Source: Clostridiales bacterium
GTDB taxonomy: Bacteria > Bacillota > Clostridia > Caldicoprobacterales > DTU083
Length of the DNA stretch: 50,563 nt
Assembly (NCBI GenBank): GCA_012842605.1
Contig: DUSN01000103.1
Location: 1 to 50,563, forward strand
Direction: 5' to 3'
In this document: in pieces, positions 25,072 through 33,811 of the stretch
Layout of the letters: each line of letters opens with the position of its first letter
Numbering within the stretch: the first letter of the stretch is position 1
Translations under genes and position numbers: made by a program
The notes under the pieces: generated by a model
What the model was told of the DNA's origin: nothing
Seen by the model: only the letters and a program-made list of their open reading frames with translations
The model's database searches: none

Positions 25072-26058
25072 CTATATCTTATCTGAATAATATATTTCCT
25101 GCCATTCCCTGAAAAACCCAAGGGTGTTGTAAAGCGTCGGTTTCCCGCAGATTTCACAAAAACGGGCAAAGGCCGGATTTGCATAAGAGCACGAACTGTC
25201 ATTTTTATGAGGCATACTATTGTCATTTTTTTGAATTGTATAAAGGTAATCACTGCAAAAATTGAAAATAAAGGTGCGGCAATAAGGGCATGTCTCGCCA
25301 GCGGCATTTCTTACATCCCTGCTGCATCCGGGACAAACAACGGCCCTTTTAAATGCATCCATGCAGATTTCATCAGGATAGTAGATGCGGCGTATGCCTC
25401 GAAGACCTCCACTTACCAAATGACCGCAAACCCCACAGAAGCCGGCATGAGAAGAAAATCGAATATTGCCGCACCTTGTGCAGCTTTTCACCTTGCGGGC
25501 TGAAAGCAAGTCAACCCTGCCAGTCTTAACCAGCCTTGTTATCAAAGCAGAATTGGATACATTCAGCCAGGATGATACATCATCTATGGAGTAATAATTG
25601 AATGAGCACAGCAGGTTTACAGGCATCAGCAGACGGGCTGCAAACTCATCAGCCTCAAGCTCTGCTTCAGGCTCGTATTCTTTTGTTCTGCAATCAGGAT
25701 GAACCAGCAAATGCTCCAGCACTATATGTCCAACTTCATGTGCTATTGTAAAGTTCAAACGCCGGTGAGATGATTTTTGAAATGGATAATGGACTTTGCT
25801 GCGGTTAAGTATTATTATATAGGACCCTGCAGCTCTATCGTATTGAGTTGCTGCATCCAGCCAATCAGGCAGACTGCCGGATAGCTTTATGCATGTAATG
25901 CCGTATTGGCTCGTTTCCACCAGCTTTTTCAGTATTGCCACGCAATCAAGAGGCCATCTTCTAATGTTATTATGATGAATAAACTCCTTTAGTTTCAAGT
26001 CAATGTACTCTGACCGGTAATCAGGTATGGAGGAAGGTTCTATATTTATCATACTCAC
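25072..26058 (-). CDS. ImmA/IrrE-type metallopeptidase with C-terminal zinc ribbons
   Basis: A 328-residue protein. The peptidase domain (about 1-190) has the zinc motif HEVGHIVLEH near residue 110 and the downstream acidic partner EAELEADEFAARLLMP, as in ImmA/IrrE peptidases that cleave XRE repressors. The C-terminal ~135 residues are unusual: paired Cys motifs CTRCG...CGVCG, CPGCS...CPYC and CSYANPAF...CEICG suggest two or three zinc ribbons, which may bind nucleic acid or protein. The start overlaps the stop of the XRE regulator gene by 4 bases (ATGA), so the pair is coupled. By analogy the peptidase would inactivate the XRE repressor in response to a signal. Confidence 0.88.
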   Translation of the reverse strand: MSMINIEPSSIPDYRSEYIDLKLKEFIHHNNIRRWPLDCVAILKKLVETSQYGITCIKLSGSLPDWLDAATQYDRAAGSYIIILNRSKVHYPFQKSSHRRLNFTIAHEVGHIVLEHLLVHPDCRTKEYEPEAELEADEFAARLLMPVNLLCSFNYYSIDDVSSWLNVSNSALITRLVKTGRVDLLSARKVKSCTRCGNIRFSSHAGFCGVCGHLVSGGLRGIRRIYYPDEICMDAFKRAVVCPGCSRDVRNAAGETCPYCRTFIFNFCSDYLYTIQKNDNSMPHKNDSSCSYANPAFARFCEICGKPTLYNTLGFFREWQEIYYSDKI

Positions 26059-26480
26059 TGCTGATTCCTTGTCTTATTCAGCAGGGAATTGGCTATGGCT
26101 TTTATGGCTTCGATATCTTCCCTGGAAAGCTCCCTTGATACCCTGTAGGCAATATTGGCCCAGTCACTGTCTGTTTCCTGCATTTCCCTTGCTTTTCTTA
26201 TAATATCGGCCAGCTTGCCGTCATCATCCTTGAAAATGTGCTCGGTATAGCCCTGGTGGTCTACTACTTCCTCCAGATATCCTGCCTGCTTGAGCAGTTC
26301 CTCATAGGAAACGCCTAAGCACGGTGCTAAGGCCTTTAAAATGATGGGTGACGGCTTTTGCCTGTCGCCGGACTCTATCCTGGAAATCTCAGCATTGCTG
26401 AAACCCGACATATCAGCCAATTCCTTTTGAGTAAGGCCTTTTTTCCTTCTTAATTCCCTAAGGTATTCACCGAATTTCAT
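26055..26480 (-). CDS. XRE-family transcriptional regulator, partner of the ImmA/IrrE peptidase
   Basis: A 141-residue regulator with an N-terminal Cro/CI helix-turn-helix, LTQKELADMSGFSNAEISRI, at about residues 15-34. An acidic C-terminal region (residues ~75-141) ends in a helix ELSREDIEAIKAIANSLL. The ATG at 26480 has GGGGAAGG 6 bases upstream; the longer frame starting at 26519 lies inside the promoter/operator. Its stop overlaps the peptidase start. XRE-ImmA pairs control mobile elements (ImmR/ImmA of ICEBs1) or stress responses (DdrO/IrrE); no excision genes are seen here, so a stand-alone stress circuit is possible. An IS element is inserted just upstream of its promoter. Confidence 0.9.
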   Translation of the reverse strand: MKFGEYLRELRRKKGLTQKELADMSGFSNAEISRIESGDRQKPSPIILKALAPCLGVSYEELLKQAGYLEEVVDHQGYTEHIFKDDDGKLADIIRKAREMQETDSDWANIAYRVSRELSREDIEAIKAIANSLLNKTRNQQ

Positions 26481-26516
26481 TTTAACCTTCCCCTCAGGTT
26501 TGTAATACGCCAAAGA

Positions 26517-26566
26517 CAAACATATGTTCTATTATAAATTATATTAGACCTGAGCAGAAAAATCAA
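26517..26566 (-). promoter_or_regulatory. Promoter and palindromic operator of the XRE-ImmA operon
   Basis: On the minus strand TTGATT (26561-26566) and TATAAT (26538-26543) are 17 bases apart. Overlapping the expected start is the palindrome AACATATGTT within CAAACATATGTTCT (26517-26530), a likely autoregulatory operator that also resembles an imperfect LexA box. Confidence 0.6.
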
Positions 26567-26583
26567 CAATTAAGAATAAGTTA
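26567..26583 (+). repeat. Left 17-bp direct repeat (target duplication) of the IS
   Basis: The sequence CAATTAAGAATAAGTTA is repeated exactly at 28234-28250. It abuts the left terminal inverted repeat and lies directly next to the XRE promoter -35. Confidence 0.85.
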
Positions 26584-26659
26584 TGTGTTTAACTTATGAT
26601 AATGTCACCATGTAGACTCTCGTGATAAAATGTCACTTATGAAATGTGAGGTACGCTAC

Positions 26660-27983
26660 ATGATGACACAAAAACAAATAAACAGATATACTATCATCAA
26701 AAAAACATTAGAAGGTAGTATGACTGTCGCTGAAGCTGCAGAAAGCTTAGGCTTGAGTGCCCGCCAGATTATACGTCTGCGAAATGGAGTGAGAGATAAC
26801 GACGTGGGGGCACTAATACACAAAAATCAAGGCCGAAAGCCAGCGCATGCTATCAACGACGAGCTTAAAAAGCAAATAGTAAAGCTAAAGAGAGAGAAAT
26901 ACAAGGACACAAATTTCATGCACTTCCGAGAACTTCTACAAGAGCATGAGCAAATAACAATAAGCTATACTGCACTGGCGATGCTCCTAAAGGAAGCTGG
27001 TGAAGAAAGTCCGAAAAAGCGCAGACGCTACAAACCACATAGAAGGAGGACCAGAAAGCCTCAGGAAGGCTTGCTCATCCAAATGGATGCTACCCCTTAC
27101 ACATGGTTCAATGACGGTAAGCGGTATGCATTACACGGAGCCATAGATGATGCCACAAGCAAGATCGTAGGCCTTTACATTACTAAGAACGAGTGTCTGC
27201 ATGGCTACTTCGAAACGACCCGGCAGATTATTGAAGGTTTCGGTGTACCTGTCAGCATTTATACAGACCGACATGCCATATTTCTTTCAACCAAAGCTGG
27301 GAAACTAACAATAGAAGAACAGCTTCAAGGTAAGGTTTGCAATTATACTCAGTTTGGTCGGGCGATGAAAGAACTTGGGGTAACCCTCATAGCAGCCAGG
27401 TCACCTCAAGCTAAAGGCCGTGTTGAACGTCTGTGAGGACACACTTCAATCGAGAGTGCCTGTCGAATTTGCACTTAGAAATATCAGCACAATCGAGAAG
27501 GCAAATGAGTTTTTGAAAGAATATATTCCCAGGTTCAACAGCAAGTTCTCAGTAAATCCCACGGATACGGAATCAGCTTATTCTCCTTTAAGAGAAGGCA
27601 CGGATCTTAACAATATTCTCTGTGTCAAGGAAAAAAGAATGGCCGATAAAGGCGGTGTATTCTCCTACTGTGGTAAGCACTTCAAGATTACCCCACAGAA
27701 AAATCAGCCATCTTTCTCGACCAAAAAGCAAATTAATGTACTCGTAAGCAGTATAACAGGTGTTCGTGCAGAATACAATGGGGTAGTTTACTCTACTGTG
27801 CCTTTCATAAAGCCTGTTAGAGGGACTAAAGCCACTGAACCTAAACAACACAAGACCTATAGGCCTCCGGATGATCATTACTTCAAATACGGTCAAAGCC
27901 TGTTCCCTAAACTAACTTACGAAGATTCTGATCAGGAAATCCTTGAAATGCTCTATAATATTTTCTTAAGGAAATATTCATAG
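26660..27983 (+). pseudogene. ISNCY/IS1202-type DDE transposase, frameshifted
   Basis: The first part reads from the ATG at 26660 or 26663 (MTQKQINRYTIIKKTLEGSM, with a helix-turn-helix VAEAAESLGLSARQIIRL). It includes catalytic Asp in LIQMDATPY and in IYTDRHAIF, and Glu in KGRVERL. Right after this Glu a TGA at 27434-27436 ends the frame. Removing one base, the A at 27436, restores CTG TGG GAC ACA CTT and joins it to the second part, which runs to 27983 (SRVPVEFALRNISTIEKANE and onward). Full length would be about 440 residues. The site is not a slippery sequence, so this looks like an inactivating insertion or a sequencing error, not programmed frameshifting. Confidence 0.88.
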
Positions 27984-28104
27984 TTATCAAGGTTCGGCAT
28001 CATAAAACTTGTATCATATCATTATTGATTGTCAAGGGAAGGGTGGAGATTTTTGCAGAAATACTACCCGACCTTGACAACGGTAGTATAGTACAATCTG
28101 GATT

Positions 28105-28133
28105 GGCCTTCCGGCATTTTTAACCGGAAGGCC
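28105..28133 (+). terminator. Hairpin at the 3' end of the IS
   Basis: GGCCTTCCGG (28105-28114) and CCGGAAGGCC (28124-28133) form a perfect 10-bp stem with a 9-base loop, followed by TTAATTAATT. It may stop transcription out of or into the element. Confidence 0.6.
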
Positions 28134-28233
28134 TTAATTAATTGCTACTATCATTAAATTAGGTGACATTCTCTAACGAGAATTAACTCCTCTTTATTAT
28201 CTTTTTAGGTGACATTTTCAAAAGTTATTGACA

Positions 28234-28250
28234 CAATTAAGAATAAGTTA
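28234..28250 (+). repeat. Right 17-bp direct repeat (target duplication) of the IS
   Basis: Exact copy of 26567-26583, abutting the right terminal inverted repeat, 15 bases before the 3' end of the glycosidase gene. Confidence 0.85.
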
Positions 28251-28264
28251 ATCAAATTCCCTGC

Positions 28265-30187
28265 TTATCTATTAAAAGCTGCATGCTTTTCTATTTTACC
28301 TGAATCATATCGGTAGCCTTTTCTCAACCATATTCCGTCAGCAAGCTGCACTACACCAAATAGCGAAGGTCTTACTCCCCAGCACATGGGAGGTTCTTTT
28401 TCCGTATAATTTTCTCCGAAGAAATTACTGCGAGTAATGTCACGAATTGAGGTCTCAATCATTACACGCGCCTCTTCATAATACCCATGATTAATGAGCC
28501 CGTATATTGTATATTGATATTCCTCTACCTTTACATAAGGGAAACCGCAGAAAGGCTTTCCAGGATCATAAACAGAATAGAAAAGCTGCATCAGCCTGTC
28601 TATAAACTGCTTATCAAGTCCTTGTATATACAACCCCTTGGTTACCCACAAAGCGTTGCCGGCGCTTCTCTTGCCGTTTCCGTCATCGATGCCGCTGTCT
28701 GGTGCTTCATAATACTGAGCAGGCAGAGAACCATCCGCAGGAAATGTCCAAATAATAAAATTTCCCATCAATTCATCATACTTATCGCGCCATGTATTTG
28801 CTTTACTATATTTACCTAACTCTTCGCAGATTTTAATAAAAAAAGGAATATCTACCAGCAGCGCTGCAGTAAAGTCACAGTCTTTCAGCGTGGAATCCAG
28901 CGGGTTGTTGTCCATCCAGATCCAGTAAGGATGATCTATGCTCCAAAGAAGATTGCGTTCAAGATTATCGAAATTGCGCCGGAGCGCTTCCTTATCCCCG
29001 GAATTTGAGTACAGTATCCACGCTGTTCGTGAACGCATAACCGGCAGGCTTTCTCCAGCCAGCATTCCATCCTCATCAACAAGAGACATAATGCCTGTGA
29101 ATGTATCCCACGCAGCATCTGAATCAACATAAGACAGCAGCTGTATACCATAAAGGGAATCCCAAGCTGCAGTATAGACAGCACGCGGGTCTCCGTATGC
29201 CCATAGGCAGGGCTTTCCCGCCGTCATCTGACGGTATGGAAAGCCGCATTCCGGATTAGGCGGAGCAATGGAAGCATATAGCAATACCCAGCCAGTATAG
29301 TACATCCGACGCACATTATGCATGGAAACACCCATGGAATCCACATACTCAAACTGAAAATCCTCAATAGGCGGCACCTTTCTCAGGTACTCATTCCAAA
29401 ACCTTTCTGCTGCAATGATATGTTTTTCATGGTATAGATCAGAAATTGCATTTACAGCTGCCTGTTTAATGTCATCAATGCTGACAAGATAAGTGTCCAA
29501 AGCCATGGCTATGGTCACTGTCTTGCCAGGCGAGTCAGGAATCGCTTCAAACGCAGCAAATCCATGTTCAGCATCAGGCTCTCCCTGCGGATTATTCCAT
29601 GACTTAAGGTCCGCTATGGACTTGAAAAATACAAGGTTTCTGATTTCTATATTAAACGCAACAGCATAGCTGTAATTTTTCATGATAACGGAAAATACAG
29701 AGCTGTTTATAGTTGCTTTACCACTAAACTCCATTACAAGGACAAGTCTGCCCTCATTATTCATTTTAAAATTTCTTACAACTGTCCGATGATCATAAAA
29801 GTAATCATATCCTTCAGCATAAAGGCCGTTGGGGTAATATGCTCTAAAGTCCAGCTTATGCGGCTGCCATGAAGTTTCAAACTTATAAGCCTCCGTCAGC
29901 CCACCGTCATTGCTCTGTTCAAAAAGCATGACAGCATTGTTGATTTCAGGACCTCGGCTGTTTCTTGTCCACGGATCAAGATAACCCACATTAAGCGGAA
30001 TTGACGGCCTGTTACAGTACTCAGCCTGCGTCAGTCCTCCCATCGGTGCAGCATCATAGTTATATGGATTCAACACCAGCCGGCTGTCAGGCCGGCTAAG
30101 CCAGCGTTCACCATGATCACCTGTCATATGCAGGCTATCGCATGTGAGAATGCTGTTATTTTTTTTATCTGTGTAATCTGAGTTCAT
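28265..30187 (-). CDS. Six-hairpin (alpha/alpha barrel) glycosidase-like protein
   Basis: A 640-residue protein without signal peptide, so cytoplasmic. The N-terminal ~260 residues are beta-rich (for example EGYDYFYDHRTVVRNFKMNN); the rest resembles an (alpha/alpha)6 barrel, with WAYGDPRAVYTAAWDSLYGI near 335, WMDNNPLDSTLKDCDF near 440 and SAGNALWVTKGLY near 525. These Asp/Trp-rich loops resemble GH63/GH37/GH78-clan glucosidases, but I cannot name a family. It is last in the GH130/transporter operon, so it probably acts on the same imported oligosaccharide. The start at 30187 is preferred over 30193 because AAGGAG then has 7-base spacing. The IS right repeat lies just beyond its stop. Confidence 0.7.
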   Translation of the reverse strand: MNSDYTDKKNNSILTCDSLHMTGDHGERWLSRPDSRLVLNPYNYDAAPMGGLTQAEYCNRPSIPLNVGYLDPWTRNSRGPEINNAVMLFEQSNDGGLTEAYKFETSWQPHKLDFRAYYPNGLYAEGYDYFYDHRTVVRNFKMNNEGRLVLVMEFSGKATINSSVFSVIMKNYSYAVAFNIEIRNLVFFKSIADLKSWNNPQGEPDAEHGFAAFEAIPDSPGKTVTIAMALDTYLVSIDDIKQAAVNAISDLYHEKHIIAAERFWNEYLRKVPPIEDFQFEYVDSMGVSMHNVRRMYYTGWVLLYASIAPPNPECGFPYRQMTAGKPCLWAYGDPRAVYTAAWDSLYGIQLLSYVDSDAAWDTFTGIMSLVDEDGMLAGESLPVMRSRTAWILYSNSGDKEALRRNFDNLERNLLWSIDHPYWIWMDNNPLDSTLKDCDFTAALLVDIPFFIKICEELGKYSKANTWRDKYDELMGNFIIWTFPADGSLPAQYYEAPDSGIDDGNGKRSAGNALWVTKGLYIQGLDKQFIDRLMQLFYSVYDPGKPFCGFPYVKVEEYQYTIYGLINHGYYEEARVMIETSIRDITRSNFFGENYTEKEPPMCWGVRPSLFGVVQLADGIWLRKGYRYDSGKIEKHAAFNR

Positions 30188-30232
30188 GATCATGCTCCTT
30201 GATTCTTAAGCAATATCATAAGTTTATAAACT

Positions 30233-30261
30233 CCGCTGCAAGAGCATTGCTCCCGCAGCGG
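30233..30261 (-). terminator. Intercistronic hairpin between the binding-protein and glycosidase genes
   Basis: CCGCTGC and GCAGCGG form a perfect outer stem, with AGAGCATTGCTC inside as a further hairpin. On the minus strand AGTTTATAAAC follows, a weak T run, so it may protect the upstream mRNA more than terminate. Confidence 0.5.
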
Positions 30262-30288
30262 AATAAACAGGAGTCTCTTCCTTTAATT

Positions 30289-31890
30289 CTATTTCTGTTG
30301 TTCCAGGAACTCTGTGAGCTGCCTTTGGTATTCTTCAACCAGCTTATCCAAGCCTGCTGCCTTCAAGCGGGCAATAGCTTCATCAAAATATTCATCATAC
30401 GGCTCTACGCCCATGGCAATCGGTGTCATTACAATGGCAGCTTCTGCCTGCACATTGGCATATTCTGTTGCAACCTCTGATGTATCAAAGAAGAAACTGC
30501 CAGCTACGGAGTTTACTGCATCCGGATTCCTGGTGAAAAGACCTTTGTTATAGTAATTCCAAGCGCCTGAACTGTAGCGTACCATATCAATGTTGCCAAT
30601 CCAGCTGTCACCGCCGCTAAGGTAGGTGGTATCGTTTGTTTCAGGATCCTTAATCCATTCAAGGCCGCGTTCCTCATTGCCGAGTTCTTTCCTCCAATGA
30701 ACACCCTCTATTCCGTACATGTAGAGGTCATAGTTCTCCTGACTGCTCCACAGCCAGTTGATGAACATTACAGGACCTTCAGGATGCTTGCTTGTTACAG
30801 ACACACCGTTGGCGTTCTTCACACCCCAGAAACGCAGGATAGGCTTATCAGGTGCCAGCAGGTATGTCTGTACCGTGTCCAGATCAGCATCGGGATTATT
30901 ATTTATAACATCAGCCAGGTCACCGCATGTCCACATAAGGGAGTCTCCGTGTATACCAAGGTTTTTAGCAACATCACCGCTGGTTGTAAGTATGTCAGGC
31001 TGAATTATACCTTCCTTATATGCAGCATTCATGAAATCTGCATCCAATTTAAATTCAGGAGACTCGAACCAACTTTCCACATGACCGTCCTGGAATACCT
31101 GGAAGAAGGAATCCTTTACAACGAAGGGATAACGGTCATAAGTTCTATGAATTTTGAACATATGGTTAGCATTTGGATCGTATGTGGCAACAGAGAAGTT
31201 AAGGATCGGTTTGTTTACACCATCCCAGTCAGCTCTGACCGTGCGGAATGCATCAAGAATCTGCTCGGGTGTTTGCGGCAGTTCAAGATTGTATTTCTTA
31301 AACACATCCGTACGATAGGGCATGTAGTTATCTGCAGCAACCTCCACCCAATATGTGGGGATAACAAATAAGCGTCCGTTTATAGAGGAACCAGTCAACA
31401 TATCCTGAGGAATCTTCTCTTTGATAACCGGACCATATTTTTCTACATAATCAGTAACGTCCTGCAATGCCCCCTGGGCATAGTAAACATTATAAGGCTT
31501 TAAATCCTGCATAATATGAAACATATCAAACTCTTCGCCGGACATTAATTTTTGATTAAGCTTGTCAAAGTAAATATCCCAGGATAGTGGCTCCCGTGAG
31601 AAAACTATGGGTACGCCGTCTTCTTTCAGTTTTTCATTTACAGCGTCTATTACCATCTGATCATCCCTCTTGGGGTCACCCGGGAAAATATAGTGGACTT
31701 TAATGGGTTCTTGAGTTTGTCCGCCTGTTTCGTCAGGTTTTTCAGTAGATCCGGCAGCAGTAGGAGCGGGTGTTGAAGTTGCCGGCGGTTGATTGGTCTC
31801 AGCCGGTTTGCAGCCTGCAAGAACAGTTACAGTCAATATAACCAGCATGAGAAGAAGAACTGCAAACTTTAAAAATCTGGATTTACACAT
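30289..31890 (-). CDS. Sugar ABC transporter substrate-binding lipoprotein
   Basis: A 533-residue lipoprotein. The signal peptide MCKSRFLKFAVLLLMLVILT is followed by VTVLAGC, a perfect lipobox, then a Pro/Thr/Ala-rich linker to about residue 60. The body is a family 1 solute-binding protein, with aromatic residues throughout that could stack on sugars. The C-terminal tail, EPYDEYFDEAIARLKAAGLD, has the usual closing helix. GGGAGG lies 8 bases before the ATG. It follows the LplC-type permease gene by 87 bases. With GH130 and a six-hairpin glycosidase in the operon, a beta-mannoside-type oligosaccharide is a reasonable guess, no more. Confidence 0.92.
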   Translation of the reverse strand: MCKSRFLKFAVLLLMLVILTVTVLAGCKPAETNQPPATSTPAPTAAGSTEKPDETGGQTQEPIKVHYIFPGDPKRDDQMVIDAVNEKLKEDGVPIVFSREPLSWDIYFDKLNQKLMSGEEFDMFHIMQDLKPYNVYYAQGALQDVTDYVEKYGPVIKEKIPQDMLTGSSINGRLFVIPTYWVEVAADNYMPYRTDVFKKYNLELPQTPEQILDAFRTVRADWDGVNKPILNFSVATYDPNANHMFKIHRTYDRYPFVVKDSFFQVFQDGHVESWFESPEFKLDADFMNAAYKEGIIQPDILTTSGDVAKNLGIHGDSLMWTCGDLADVINNNPDADLDTVQTYLLAPDKPILRFWGVKNANGVSVTSKHPEGPVMFINWLWSSQENYDLYMYGIEGVHWRKELGNEERGLEWIKDPETNDTTYLSGGDSWIGNIDMVRYSSGAWNYYNKGLFTRNPDAVNSVAGSFFFDTSEVATEYANVQAEAAIVMTPIAMGVEPYDEYFDEAIARLKAAGLDKLVEEYQRQLTEFLEQQK

Positions 31891-31977
31891 TATTTTAACC
31901 TCCCTATTTTATTTATATTGGTTCCAACATGACCCCGGCCGATAAATCCGGGACAGTTGGCAATACCCCGTGTTTGC

Positions 31978-32859
31978 TCATCCTTTTACAGCACCTACAA
32001 TAATTCCCTTTACAAAGAATCGCTGCAGAAACGGATATAGCAGTACAATAGGACCTATGGTAACAACAGCAGTTGCCATTTTTACGGTTTCAGTAGGAGG
32101 AGTCATATCGTACAGAGTTCTGCCATAAGTACGCTGCATCTCAGCGATCATATTTATTTGAGACTGCAATCGCATAAGGGTGTATTGCAACGGATACATT
32201 TTTGTGTCATCAATCAGCATTATTGCACTGAACCAGTTGTTCCAGTAACCCAGGCCGTAGAAAAGAGCGATAGTGGCGATAACGGAACTGCACAAGGGAA
32301 AATATATGCGAAAGACTATCAGAAAATCTCCCGCTCCGTCCATAGTAGCACTTTCCCGTATTGAATCCGGTATAGAGTTCATAAAATTCCGCACAAGAAA
32401 CATATTGAACGGCGAGAACACCAGGGACGGTATGATAAGCGCAAGATAATTGTTCGTCAGACCTAAAGTCCGGCACATCATATACCAGGGAACCAGACCC
32501 GCATTAAAAATCATGGTCACAAAAAAGAACAGCGCCAGGTGGTTTCGATACCGAACATTTTTATTATGCAGCAGGTAAGCACAGAGCACAGTTATAGTTG
32601 TTGCCAGCACTGTACCGATCAGGGTTGCAGACACTGTGACGGCATATGCCCGCATTACGGAAGAATCACGGTGAAAAATCAGTTTGTATGCGTATAATGA
32701 GAATTCCTTCGGAATCAATTGATAGCCATACTGCCTAACTGCATCTTCACTTGTAATTGAAACCATCAGCGTTAATACCATGGGAAGCATGCAGAATATG
32801 GCAAACAGCATTATAACGAAGCCTATAAGTATGTTCCAAGGAGATACTTTCACCTTCAT
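31978..32859 (-). CDS. LplC/YtcP-type sugar ABC transporter permease
   Basis: A 293-residue permease from MKVKVSPWNILIGFVIMLFA. The ATG at 32859 has GGAGG 6 bases upstream; a longer frame to 32892 overlaps the preceding gene and has no site. The EAA loop is SIRESATMDGAGDFLIVFRI near residue 185, and the protein ends GIIVGAVKG, the LplC C terminus. It follows the LplB-type partner by 16 bases. Confidence 0.92.
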   Translation of the reverse strand: MKVKVSPWNILIGFVIMLFAIFCMLPMVLTLMVSITSEDAVRQYGYQLIPKEFSLYAYKLIFHRDSSVMRAYAVTVSATLIGTVLATTITVLCAYLLHNKNVRYRNHLALFFFVTMIFNAGLVPWYMMCRTLGLTNNYLALIIPSLVFSPFNMFLVRNFMNSIPDSIRESATMDGAGDFLIVFRIYFPLCSSVIATIALFYGLGYWNNWFSAIMLIDDTKMYPLQYTLMRLQSQINMIAEMQRTYGRTLYDMTPPTETVKMATAVVTIGPIVLLYPFLQRFFVKGIIVGAVKG

Positions 32860-32875
32860 TATTCTCCTCCCCTTC

Positions 32876-33811
32876 TCAATACAGCGCAGCATCAGGGTTT
32901 AGCTTCTTGGCCAGTGCATTGGAACCGTATACCATAATGAACCCCACCAGAGACTGGAACAAACCGATTGCCATAGCATTCGAGGGATCTCCTATGCGGC
33001 GCAATGCACGAAACACATAAGTATCAATAACATCTGTAGTGCGCAGAAGTATGCCATTGTCTCCCACTATGGCATAGATCATGCCGAAATCACCGTAGAG
33101 TATGCCCCCGATAGACAGCAGTGTCAATATGGATACCGTGGGCATCAGCAAAGGAAGCGTGATGTACCTGCAAATCTGCCAGCGCTTTGCTCCGTCAATC
33201 ACCGCAGCCTCTACATAAGTACTGTCAATACCGGCAATTGTCGCCATATAGATGACAGAGTTAATTCCTGCTCCCTTCCATACACGCATAATTGTTAGTA
33301 TGGCTGGCCAGTAATCAGCATTGTTGTACCATGCTATAGGCTTGCTGCCCAGTACAGAAAGAATCTGGTTGATGAGACCGTAATTTGTGGAGAACAGAGA
33401 ATAAATCATGAAGCTGACCACTACCCACGAAAGATAATTGGGAAACATTATCATTGCCTGGTTTATTCTTATAAAGTACCTATTTCTAAGCTCATTGAAC
33501 ATAAGTGCTAGTGCCAGCGCTGCAAGTGTAGTAAAAGTAATAAACAATAGGTTCAGCCATATGGTATTGAGTGTTATTGTAAACACCTGTGAAGACCTGA
33601 AAAAGAACTCAAAATTCTTAAATCCTACAAATTCACTGTTAAGCAGCCCTGTTCTGTAGTTAAACTTCTGAAATGCTATAATCATATAGGGATAAGTAAA
33701 GTAACCAAAAATGAGGGCATAGAGTATCGCCGGCAGTCCCATGAGATAAGATGCCCGGTTGCGTATTATGTCATGAAAAATTGTATATTTTCTACGACAC
33801 TGTGTTTTCAT
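32876..33811 (-). CDS. LplB-type sugar ABC transporter permease
   Basis: A 311-residue permease starting MKTQCRRKYTIFHDIIRNRA, with a first span at about residues 22-42, the GFKNFEFFF segment near 68, and the EAA loop STYVEAAVIDGAKRWQICRY near 200. The ATG at 33811 is chosen because it overlaps the GH130 stop by 4 bases and GGAGG lies 11 bases upstream. The coupling to GH130 indicates that the imported sugar is the phosphorylase substrate or its precursor. Confidence 0.92.
   Translation of the reverse strand: MKTQCRRKYTIFHDIIRNRASYLMGLPAILYALIFGYFTYPYMIIAFQKFNYRTGLLNSEFVGFKNFEFFFRSSQVFTITLNTIWLNLLFITFTTLAALALALMFNELRNRYFIRINQAMIMFPNYLSWVVVSFMIYSLFSTNYGLINQILSVLGSKPIAWYNNADYWPAILTIMRVWKGAGINSVIYMATIAGIDSTYVEAAVIDGAKRWQICRYITLPLLMPTVSILTLLSIGGILYGDFGMIYAIVGDNGILLRTTDVIDTYVFRALRRIGDPSNAMAIGLFQSLVGFIMVYGSNALAKKLNPDAALY

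Larger units (their letters stand above)
26584..28233 (+). mobile_element. IS1202-like (ISNCY) insertion sequence, 1650 bp
   Basis: The element is bounded by 26-bp imperfect inverted repeats at 26584-26609 and 28208-28233, with 21 of 26 positions matching and both ending in AATGTCACC on the inside. A second pair of ATGTCAC and TCTCGT motifs lies further in at each end. Exact 17-bp direct repeats flank it, longer than most IS target duplications and as expected for the IS1202 group, which makes long ones. It holds one transposase gene, interrupted by a frameshift, and a strong hairpin near the 3' end. Both ends and flanking repeats are intact, so the insertion is probably recent. Confidence 0.88.

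Noticed and set aside
27425-27440. Programmed -1 frameshift in the IS transposase
   Set aside because: There is no A/T heptamer or other slippery sequence at CTGTGAGGACAC. Removing a single A restores the family sequence, pointing to a mutation or error.
26055-28250. XRE-ImmA pair plus IS as part of an integrative element or prophage
   Set aside because: No integrase, excisionase, relaxase, structural phage gene or att-like repeat other than the IS target duplication was seen.
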